From Archilochus colubris (lineage: Eukaryota; Chordata; Aves; Apodiformes; Trochilidae): DNA of 64,000 nucleotides. Positions 49,809-61,000 of this stretch are shown in pieces. Each line of letters starts with the position of its first letter. The stretch's first letter is position 1. The notes beneath the pieces were generated by a model. That model did no database searches and was not told where the DNA came from. It saw nothing but the letters and a program-made list of their open reading frames with translations. The position numbers and the translations under genes are program-made. Location of the stretch: assembly GCA_023079485.1 (NCBI GenBank), contig CM041084.1, forward strand, positions 71,085,709 to 71,149,708. The letters are read 5' to 3'.

Positions 49809-50003
49809 AAAGTAATAATAGGATTAAAGTAGAGAAAGTCTAAATTCTCATTCACAAGTGACATGGCCCGGTAGAACTGAATCCACAGACTAAAACCCTG
49901 TGCCCACTCTGCTAGCATTTGCAGAGAGGTTCCTTCATATCTTTGGGGTAGTTGGGCTCTTGAAGTGCATATTCTGGCTTAATTTCATCCAGAGGGAATT
50001 TTT
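49809..50003 (+). repeat. Dispersed repeat, copy B
   Basis: The second member of the pair described at 47188-47330, about 2.6 kb downstream in the same orientation. The best-matching core is 49885-49995. This copy has an additional segment (GGGGTAGTTGGGCTCT region, about 49946-49961) absent from copy A. It is partly covered by an incidental open frame (49900-50124). Confidence 0.65.
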
Positions 50004-50641
50004 TCTGTTTGGTGTCATCAAATGCTTTTTAAACCCACATATAGACATATTTGAGAAAGATATTAAAAAGAGGAATTTAGAATTAGACTGTTCCCTTTCT
50101 GTTCCCTGGCAATGTGGACTATAAGGAAAGGTAAGATGACCTATCCTAGCAGAAATTAGTTCACTGATACAGATAGTACTGCTGTTGCATTAAATTACTG
50201 CTCCATGTCAGCCTAGATGGGAGCATCTGGCTGTGGCAGGCTGCTGGGCAAGGGGTAGACCTTTTTGTGGTGATGTCTGCCAAGCCCTTGTGCTCAGTTC
50301 TTATCTGAGTAGGAGTCAGTCCTATAATTCTAGGGACTGTGTTAGAAATTGAATTAATGCAATGATTTAAAATTCCATGTGCTGTCTATGCCAGACCAAG
50401 TCATAAAGCTTGATTTTTGTGCTGCCATTAACAGATGTCAGGAATGTTTCCTTAAATCTGTGTTTGGAATGGATTTCATGTAGCCTTAGAGAGAGATTCA
50501 TGATTATGCTTAAAATCAGGCATCAAACCAACATGGACCAGAATGAGTTGTAGTGAAAAGAACCTTAGAACTAGATTTAATTCCATTATTGTAGAAATTA
50601 TTCTTATTTTATTTCTGTGCAGAAAAGCTATACTTCAGTGA
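50004..50641. other. Unique non-coding DNA
   Basis: No gene or repeat recognised. Confidence 0.4.
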
Positions 50642-50699
50642 TTTTTTTTTTTTTATTTTTTTTAGTGTCTGTTTAATAAATCATAACAAAACTAGAATT

Positions 50700-51200
50700 T
50701 ATGTCTTTGGAGGAAGGGAGCAAAGAAATTGTGTTTTTCTCATGTGGCTGATAATGACTTGTGCCTGTCAGTGCTATTCCCTGTTTATCTGACCTGTTAA
50801 TGGAGGGCAAAATACCAAAGAAATGTTTAATTAACATTTGTAATTAGTATTACAAAAGACCCTGCTTTATAGAACAAGCAGCCCAGAGAGGAGGGCCAGG
50901 AAGAGACAAGCTCTTCACCCTGTAATTATTGCAGCTCTCCATAGTGCTCTCATTCATCTCATTAATATCGCAGTGGGATGGTGCCACTGCAGGCTACTGG
51001 CAGGTGTCTAACTGCCTTCCTCCTGGGGAGACATTTACAAAAGAGGTCCTGATCTGCAAATAATTTTGAAAGCATGCCAGTCGAGTACCTCATTCGAACT
51101 TTGCAGTTTCCTGCTTGCAGAATACCCTAAGGATTTTCCATTTTAATAGGTGGCGATGCTCTGGAGATGTGGCTGCTTTTTAACTGTGGGAGGGAGAGAA
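50700..51200. promoter_or_regulatory. Candidate conserved enhancer-like block
   Basis: About 500 bp of complex sequence with a dense set of homeodomain-type words: TTAATTAA (50827-50834), TAATTAG (50841-50847), TAATTATT (from 50922) and ATTAAT near 50961. It also holds GATA-like and CAGGTG-like sites (CAGGTGTCTAACTGCC near 51001). It contains no repeat, no long open frame and no simple sequence, while a T tract sits just outside it (50642-50654). Such texture is typical of vertebrate conserved non-coding enhancers near developmental genes. Conservation itself cannot be judged here. Confidence 0.35.
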
Positions 51201-52905
51201 TGAAAATGGGGAGGAATCAAGGTTTGTCTGGCAAAATATATACTTCAGCAGCATGTTCCATTAAAAAATAAAAATAAGATAGCTAGAAGGTAATTGTGGA
51301 TAAATAAACAGAAGGAAAACCTGAGTCAGCACTTGAAAAATATTGAAATGCAATCAACCCATAAAAAGTATGTGTTAATTTTCTGTCTGTGAGTAAAGCT
51401 GCTCTGCTTCTGGATTTCCTTTCTTCAAATTAAATTGAAGCAACTATCACATCAAATAGTTTAATTCAGCAAATGGTAGGAAGGAATTAACAAAAAGGAA
51501 TTTGGTTTGCTTCTTCATAAAATGTGGGCCAACATGGCATTAAACTTATACATTCCTGTGATATTCAGGTTTTCATTAGATCCCCAACTCCTGCATTTAC
51601 TCAAGACACTTGACCTTCAATAAAAAAATAAAATTGTTTCTACCCATAAATGCATATAATAAATACCAAGATAAAGAGAAAAAGACTAATGAACTTTTTC
51701 CTTTACATTAAAGATAACACATGATTTAAAGCCACTCTCATGGGTTCTGAATATACACTTTATTTTACTATTTTTTTGATGTGGTGGAGCTGAGCCTTTT
51801 TATTACAGCTCTGAGTAATGAGGCAACAAACTTTTACAGTATGTGAGATGAATAGAGTAAGCAAGTACTTGGTGTTTGGAAAAGTCCTAAATCAGGTGCA
51901 CATCCCACTGATTTTACTGAGATTGCTCTTGTAACCTCAGTGTATTGTTTACAATGATGATTAGAGGACCATTATAAATATGCACAAGAGGTAAAGTAAA
52001 CCTAACTCTACTAAAGAGCTTCTATATAAAAGGACACTGAAGGTGATGTTTGAAACAGCAGTGTAAGAGTCAGAAAATGCTCATTTGAATCTTGCTGGCT
52101 AGATTACCTGTAGTGAATCAGCAAAAACAGATGACCTGTGATTTTAAGAACATATTGTTCAGTTTAGTGAAAGGAATCAATGCTGCATTTATTTGTTGCT
52201 GATAGAGCGTGCATTGCTGCTAAGCATTCTTGTCACAGCCAAGAAGATTTTTGCAGGAATCAAATATTGACTAAATGGTGGTCTCAGCCTCAAAGCAGAG
52301 AAGACAGGAGACAGAGGACATACACACAAAAAAAATGTCTGGGCAGAGGTTTGTAAAAACAAAACAAAACAAAAAACCAAAAAACCCTAAATTATATATA
52401 AACTTATTTTAGATGTTAGGAGCATTTTAAAGACACCTATGAAAATAATGGGGTATTTTTGCAGATATTTACCGAAACTTATTTTTAAAGCAAAACTGTT
52501 GGATGATGAAAATTCACATCATGAATTGATTGAAGGCACTCATCAACTTTCTGGCAGTGAATAAAGAAACTAACTCACACAGTAGAGACTGTAATACTCT
52601 AGCATGCATATATGAAAATTTAGTACTTGGGCTAGCAGTACGAATATTTAAAGGCTACTTGTTAAAACCCAAAACTCTGTTATTCAGAGCTTGGATTTCC
52701 ATGTCTTTAGGTAAAAGATCTTGAGCTCTAGAGCTAATTTTGTAAAAATAGGCATATCCATGAAATTCTGCCCCAGATTGCAAATAAGTAAAAGGCCTGA
52801 TTAACTACTGAGACTCACACCGACCAAATAGCTCTTAAACTTGCCATCTGACCTCTGTCCTTTCGCAACTCTGCCTCCAGGGAATCACTTTCCAAAAAAA
52901 ATCTG

Positions 52906-52941
52906 TGAATATGGATTGAAAATTGAATATGGATTGAAAAA
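52906..52941. repeat. 18-bp tandem duplication
   Basis: TGAATATGGATTGAAAAT at 52906-52923 is repeated at 52924-52941 with one difference at the last base. Confidence 0.9.
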
Positions 52942-55448
52942 TCTGTTACACGGATTATGTAGTTGCAGTCCAATTCTCTTTTGAGCGAGTAGGGAAACTG
53001 AGGGGAAGCGACTCACATTGTGGTGTGAAAGAAATTTTACATTTGTCTAAAACTCTTTAGAAGATCAGATGGATAATCCTACCCCTGTTCCTCACTGAGA
53101 ATAGGCCAATATACTTTAAAAGTATAGATTAAAGCATAAAATATATTAGATAATTTTTTTTAGTTCCAGCTTTTTTGTAAAGATGGGACTTATACTAATG
53201 GCTTATGTGAAAGGCTTTTATCAAGTTTAATTCAAAAGTTTACAGTTCTTTGAGGTTTATTTCTCATGAAAGGAGCTGAATTTTGCTTTATTTTTAAACA
53301 AATCACAGCACTCCTGATTATGGTAAGATTCGTTGTTGTTTTCTACACATGCGAATAAGTTGCTTCTCCTAAGCATCAGACTGGAGCTGTTTTTTTCATG
53401 TTTTGGTTATTGGGTTTTCTTTGTTTGTTTGTTTTTTTATTTCTTATAAGGAGTTTGTTTTTTCTTTCTCTAGGTCACCAGCAATGCAGTAAAGTGCTCA
53501 TGTCTCTAGACCTAGGGCTGTAACAGCAAACCTTGTAATTGATCTTGGCAGAATGGAAGGACAAGCCCAAAAGTTCAGAGCAAACATTCCCAACGCCTTG
53601 GCAACGCCCGTGAGCTGAAAGCTGACCTGGAAACTGCAGTAGATGTGGTTTAGCTTTAACAGTTTTTCTACATCCTATATCTAGAAACCGTTTACTGGGA
53701 AGAGAGCAGAAGTATAGAAATGTTTAAACAGAAAAAATAATTAAAAATAATAAAAAACACTAACAAGGCTAGTAAAGCAGAGAATATAGGCTAGGGCAGG
53801 CTTGCTTTTTTAAAATTTTCAAATTGCTTTCATTTGGCTTATGTGAAAGTATATGTTTTCCCTTAATATGTAATATTTGAAGATATGGCAATATAATTAT
53901 GCTTGAATTCAGTACCAATATGTAGCTTAGTATAAAAACAAACACACACACCGCCAACAAGAACCCTGAACTACCAAAACCCATAATAGCAATCAAGCTA
54001 TTAAGACAAATCCAGATGACTTGTGCACCAGTTCCTTACGTCTGAAGGATAAAGCTAAAATTCTTTGTTATGACCCCAGTAAAAATGAATTTGGTGATCT
54101 ACTGCATGTTGTAAAAGTACAGTATTAATTTCAGTTCCTACTGGCTGAAAGCTCTATCACGGGAAGTCTTTTTCTTTCTATTTTCTGTGTGAGAATCCTT
54201 GAACCAAATTCAGATAGTGTATAAATAAGTGTAACCCACTGACCCCCTGTCCCCCATTGTGTCCTATATATTTGAGCTTTGCTGTGCTGAAAGGAAGGAA
54301 TTATGTTCCCAGAGGGATGAGAAGATTGCTGCCTTTTTTTTTTTTTTTCTTTTGTCCTTCATATGATAATATGGCATTGTCTTTCAAAAGATCCTCGATT
54401 GTGTTACCTTTGTGTAATCTCATGCACAGTCTAATTATTGGATATCCTAAGTGGTAATTTGTTAGTACCTGAGCTGTCTGTACTGCAGTGCATCTGGATA
54501 TGTAGGGACCACAGATATACCTGAAAAAGATTTCAAGTGGCTAGCATGGACTTCAGTAGGAACATAGTCATGAAAGCACAAATTTTACTTCAGTCTTTGT
54601 AAGCTGTAAGCAATTATCTCGGTAACCAAACCCCATATCAATGCTATTGTGCTGTTCCTTAATTCCATTTTAATACTATCTCATCTTTACCCAATAAGCT
54701 GCAAGAAGGCTTCTGGTTCACAAAGAAGTGACAATGTAAAGATGGACCCTGTTTTTGTAGTACCTGTTGATGAAGGACTGCAAAAGTGAAAACTTTCTTC
54801 GGTTGAGTGCAAGACATACTGTCTATAGGCTCAAAGTGATCTCTTCTCCCTGATTCCATTAGGTGTTGGCAGTTCATGATTGTGTTTTTGCTGAGTGTAT
54901 CTTTGGAATCTTAATTTAATGTATGAGATTTGCTGGTTGCAGGTTTTTAATGCCTGTATTTTTCAAACAATTGGAAAACAGGGAGTGAAGAGCTCTCAGT
55001 TGAACCCATTGCTAAATGATAGCTGCTCTCAGTTTAGATCAGCGCACAAATTTACAGGTGTCACAGTCTCCAGGGGAAAGACTGTGGAAATAGGCTGACC
55101 TTCCAGCACACCTAGAAGGCCAGGAGGCTCTGTCTTTGCCAAGCTATACATGGACAAGAGGGTTAAGTTAGGCAGCCAGGTAAATGGTAATGCTAGCTGT
55201 TGTCACACTTTATTTGGCTGACTGTGGCTTTTAAGGCAGTCCTTTAGGGACACTCCTTTGAAGCTGGCAGCCTCTGCATCCTAAAAATAATCAGTGCTGA
55301 ACAGAGTCAGTGACCAAAGGAAACAGTAATCTCAATACATTACAGCCTCCAAGATTTAACATGTGTGGTTAGGGCTAGACCTGTCAAAATCTACAAGGGA
55401 TGGATACTTGGTGGGTGATCTTTACTAGAAATCTGGGATTTCCAAGGT

Positions 55449-55536
55449 CTTTTTTTTTCTGGTGTTTTTTTTGTTTTGTTTTGGGTTTTTTTGTTGTTGT
55501 TGTTATGTTTGGTTTGGTTTTTTTGGTTTTTTTTTT
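55449..55536 (+). repeat. T/G-rich low-complexity tract
   Basis: Nearly 90 bases of T runs separated by single or double G, including TTGTTGTTGTTGTTA near 55490-55505. It is A/C-rich on the minus strand, which creates spurious open frames on both strands. Confidence 0.85.
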
Positions 55537-58002
55537 CCCTTTCTATGCAGTCTTTCAAAATGCAGAGATCTGCATTATTAGGCTGGTGATTCAACAGAAG
55601 CAATACAGAAAGTAGTTGCCAGTCAGTCATTCCTTACAGACATCCCCTCTAGCTTGTGCATGTTGGCCTTTTTAGGAAATAAACGTCATTAACCTTTCTC
55701 TTCTTAGTTTGGATTCCAAAGTGGTTTTTTTATTGAAATTCAGTTCACACTTGCAACAAGCTCTCCTTTTGGACTATAAATGTTGTGCAGTATGCAGATC
55801 ACTCAATCTTCTTCTGCTCCTTGTTGCTCTCTGTTGCAAAGCCAGAACTTTCCAGCCAAACAGCTAATGTAATGATTTGCCTCCAAGGACTGTGATGGAA
55901 AAAGGCATCAGTGAGAATGGTTCTTGCTGGAGAGGGGCATGAACACCTCCTTCAGGGAGAAACACCTGGTGTGATCCTCTTGAGCACAATATCATGCAAA
56001 ATGCTTCTCTGCCTACTGCTCCTGAAGTGGGAAATGTGTGGTGGGTTTTAGATTGAAGCCAGGGTTTAAATGTAATTATAGTCCCTATCTTTTATACTAG
56101 TTTTAATAGTACAGAGCAAGTTATTTGGCCCTTGGTCAGCATGTGCTGTCTTTCCAGCAATGAATTATGTGGCACTGTGCTTCTGGTTTAAATGTAGTGA
56201 GTAGACTGGAGGTGTGTTTAACCACCTATTTTCTGAGACACTACTTCCAGTTCACTGGTTAAAAGAGTTGGAGAAAAAGAAAAAAGGAAATTATAGTGAC
56301 CACATAAACTGGGGATTATGAGTAAGAAGAATAGTTTGATAGAAATTTGAATTTTATTCCTCTCTGTAAGCAGTTTACAAAACATCTGTGTGGAAGATAA
56401 GTGTTATGCAAAAAAATACCAAAATTGCTAATATGTCTACAGACTTGAGGTGACTCTCTAACTTGACATTTAATAGAAGTTTAATTTAATAAAAATTAAC
56501 TTCAATGTCTTGATGATTGGGTATTCAGTCTTTCTCACTGAATTCAGTCCTAAATCTCTCATGGTCATCAGCATGGCTGAGCTCAAGGTTAAAAATCTCC
56601 CTCCCAAATATGAAGAAATGACATTATGTATGAATTATATGAAACTGAAATTAATCTAGAGGAATCACACTGGGGTTATTAACAACTTCTGTACCAGGGA
56701 CTATTTTTGCCGTCTGTTATTTGTAGTTGTTACTTTTCATATTGTTTTTTCCTGGCACAGTAGTAGTCTCCCCATAGAAAACACTAACACTAGCATCTAT
56801 GAATTCGTTAGGTTGATAATCAGCATTTAGAAGTCACAAGGGAAACCTTAAAGCTTTTCTTGGCTCTGTCTCTTTCAATGAACAAGAGAACTTGTGAGGA
56901 ATTCTTTTTGCAGTGTTTCACCCAAATTGTTTCTCTATGAGATCAGAGAGTGGAACTCGCATCCCTAGAGAGATTTTTTTCCATTCCCTTGCTCCATCAA
57001 GGATCTCTTATGTTTCGACATTAGGTGCAAAAGAGAGAGACATTCTTGAAGGGAATCTAAGTCTTCTTTTGCCAAACAAAATCAGACTTTCAGGCTCTCT
57101 GGATAATCTGTCAAGCCACCCTTCTTCAAAGTACCATTTCTCCCAAGTATTGATTCCATAAATCAGAAGCAAAGCCTCATGCTCTATGGATGAATTACAT
57201 TAATAGCTAGAACATCACTTCTCCCATGAAATCATGTGACCTTCCCCTAGAAAATCTTTTAGATTTGCACTTTGTGGGTAAGAGAAGAAAGTGATGATAA
57301 TTTTCTTAAGACTCTCAACAAAATTGTGGTCCCTGATTTCTCTTAGTTCCTCAAATCCTGCTCCCTAAAAGAATGCCAGGTTGTATTCTCTGTTTTGATT
57401 GTATTTTTTTTTTTATGTCTCTTCTGCAATTTTTTTCTACCTTCTAAACTTAACTACTTATATACATTGATATGAAGGCAGCTACTTCTGCTTCTTTTGT
57501 TAGCTAGCTACTGGCAATTCTTCAGATAACAGACTTGTTTCTCCCTCTCTAGATATTTTTATCCAAGTAAAACTGGAGCATCACTGAAGGTTTGATATTA
57601 TTTGAAGAAGATCCAGCATAGCTGGGTGACACTAAAGAGGTCTGTCTCAAATGCAAAAGGTCCAAGTACCCATTGATAGCTGCTCTGCTGATGTTAGAAA
57701 AATTCAGGACCTTAATGGCCTGATTCATTCCCTGGCCTCTCTGTCTTGGAAGATAGCTGAAGCTCACAATAATGCTTATTTCTTTTGAAAAGATCTTTGT
57801 ACTAGCAGCCAGAGAGATTTGTAATTCTCTAAACTATAAGTGGCGATTGGTATTGTTAGTTGTCTGAGCCAGTTTCTTGTCAAGTTGCCAGAGGCTTCTT
57901 TCTGCTTACTGAGCCTTGAATTGTTCTACAATGTTGATGTGACTTGCAAAGTGGTAGATTGACTGAGATTGCTTGTGAATACATACTGATCACTGAATTT
58001 TG

Positions 58003-58040
58003 TATTAATAATAAATAATAATAATTGAAGTGATAATAAT
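58003..58040 (+). repeat. Imperfect AAT microsatellite
   Basis: Repeated AATAAT/ATAATA units occur over about 38 bp (with an interrupting TGAAGTG near 58025-58031). Confidence 0.75.
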
Positions 58041-61000
58041 TTTGAGTGAACCTGACTTACCACTTGGTTGCTTCCACTTGTTTTGCGGAATATTAAGAAT
58101 AGGAGTTAATTTAAAATTGTATGTATTATTCAGGGTTTGTCTTTTAAGCATCTGATGACATCATTAATATACATGCAGAGGGCAATTTTGGAGACACATG
58201 TTTGATACAGAAGGATTTGGAATGTGTAACAAGTAATGATTCTTTATTTTGTGAAGTTGTAATTAAGTTATTAAAAATTCATCCTTCCAAATATGAAAAT
58301 ACATTTTCTTGTGCATCAATTTGTTTAAATATGATGCATATTTTTAATTTGCATAAAAGATACTCTAGCTTGCCTTGTGGATCCTTCCAATCACTGTATT
58401 GGTATGGTGAACCAGGAGATCCATACTTTGATTTTCAGGAACTAGCTAAATTTATGAAGTTAGATACCATTGCCAGCAATTATTTGATACTCTGCCTCTT
58501 TCTGACTCTGGTAATGCTATGGCTGAGTTCACGTATTTTATTAAAGAGTAACAGTGTATCAGAGCTCAGCAAACATGTAGATTGATGTCTCTGGTAGTTG
58601 TACTATCCCACTGAGCTGCTAATATCTGAAGAGGATGGGGCTTAACTGGAGAAAGAAGCCCCAGTTAATAAGTGGGAAGAGAATTCTCTCACTTTGTTGA
58701 GTGTACTGTGTAAAGATGCAGTATATGTTGTCTTTACAGCATGTTCAGACCCATGGAAATCTTTTAGCATCTCGCTTACAGTGTGAAGGAAAGAAAACAG
58801 AGTCACTGCATGTGATGCAAACTGAGGCTTCTCACATTCCCACCTGTGATTTTTTTTCAGACAGGCCTCCAGTCACTGATGTTGAGCAAGGTGTCTGCAT
58901 TAAGCAAATGCTTTGTTTCCTAGAAGCTCATGGGAATGGCTTTGGCTGAGTGGTTTGATTTGCATGGCTTCACTTTTGTTGAGTTTTGGGTTGAGTTCTT
59001 GACTTGAATTTAAATTCTCTGAAGTGATGTTTGTGGAGGTTGCCAAGTTTTACTTGGTTTTGTGTTGGAAGTGATGGTATTCTGACAATTTTCTGGTTTA
59101 GTCAAAGGATTAAGGTCTGAAAACTTGTCAGTAGTAGAGGCAGGCACTTCATACTCCTAGATGCAAATACTGTTTTTTTCTTTGTCCAATAGCAGGAGGC
59201 TTCTGTCTCTAGACATGATAGGTGCTATGACATCAAATGTTAATCCGGAAATATTCACCATGGAGAAGTTATTTTTGGTAGTCTTTAGACCTTTCCAAAA
59301 GACATAAGCTTTTATCTCTCTTTCTGAAGTGTTAAAAACATGACTTAAGAGTATTAAGGAAGCCCTGTTTCTTTGTCAGCAATCTATGGCATGCAACACC
59401 AATAAGGTTTCTCAGCTTTCAAATGCCTTTAAAAGACTGTGCCTGTGATATGTGTGGTCTTTCACGGCACAGAAATATACTCAGGCATGACATAAAGCTT
59501 TTACTTAGGCTGTGTGAAATAATTTGCCTAATGGGATTGTGGTTTTGCTACTCATGGGTAATACAGCTATCTTAAACTCATGTTTGTGAAAGACTTACTT
59601 ATTTCCTTTCTCTGAAGTGGGGCTGCTGAACAGCAGGAATCCCTGCAGAGGTTGTTCCTGACTCAGCCATTTCCAGTGGAGATTTCTGCCAGAGAAGATT
59701 CCTGAATGATCCTTACTGAATAGGATGGAGCTGAGAGTAAACTTTCTGGGCAATTAAAGCAAAAACAGCTTTGTAGAAAGTATTACTGTTTAGTAAATGT
59801 GTCTGCTAGAATCTTGTTGCTGAACAAACAAAAAGTAATAATAGGGTGATGTTTGGAATAAATTTGTTTAAAATTACAAGTGGATTTGCATGGAAAGGGA
59901 AATATTTACCTCTTCTCTTTCTTATATTCTACCAGGACTACTCCTGACATCATTGGCCTCTGAGCAATGATACTGAATGCCTGTAATAAAAATGTCATCA
60001 CCTACTAATATTTTGCATTTATACTATTATGCAGGAGGCTGCCTCAATTTCCTGTTAGTCTGCTGCTTATCACTGAACCAAATGTAATGTCTAATAATCT
60101 GTGAAAACTTAGGACTTCTAGAAGATTGCTTTGTAAGCAGAGATTTCCCATGTTTGCTGTTGGTCCCATTATGTTGTGAGCCCATAGGTTATAAGAAAGA
60201 ACCTTTAAAGAAAGTGAAGTTATTAGCTCAATATCCATTAAATTATTTCCTGTGAAATAAAACATAAAAGCAATTTAGATTTAAATAAAATGTGGCATTA
60301 AAAATTTCCCTATCTCAAAGAAATTGGAAAGATTTCTGTAAGTCCTCCGCTTTAAAGATAGAATGATGAGTGACTGCTGTGTTGGAAGCAATACAGACAA
60401 CAGATAAAATGCACATGCTATAAGCAAATCATCACATAATATAAGTGGATCATCAATGCATTTCATTAACAATCTCTGAAATTCCTATCGGTCTGAGTGA
60501 GATCATAACTACAATATACACACAGAAAAAGGATTTGTCATTATCAAGCAGCTTAGACATTTGAAAACCATGTTTATAACACATACCCTCCTTTTCATAC
60601 CATGTCAGAATACTTTTTTTTTTTTTTTCTTTCTAGGTATTTCTTCTCTTTGAAACAGCACAGTTACCTCTTGCAGGTCAGTTTTTGATGGCATCGTTCA
60701 ATTTAACAGCATGTGTGTGGATACCTTCAGGTCCATGTTTAATACGGATAAGGCTACTAAAATCTGGCTTCAAGTAGAGAATGTATTCAGGGTTTGACTT
60801 TTTAAAAATACAAATTCAGAAGTGTTTCGGGTGTTCACAACATGGAGTCTTTGTATAATGACAATTTATACTGAATGTTACTTGAAACACAGTATTATGA
60901 ATATTTTAGTGAGGTCTGCAGTTGAATCTCCTAAAACATGTTCCATGACCCAATATGCAAATCAGCTGTGGGATGCAAGAGGGCTGTTGGGGCTTACACT

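Noticed and set aside
58202..58585. 127-codon plus-strand frame
   Set aside because: AT-rich composition like the surrounding non-coding DNA. It lacks recognisable features.
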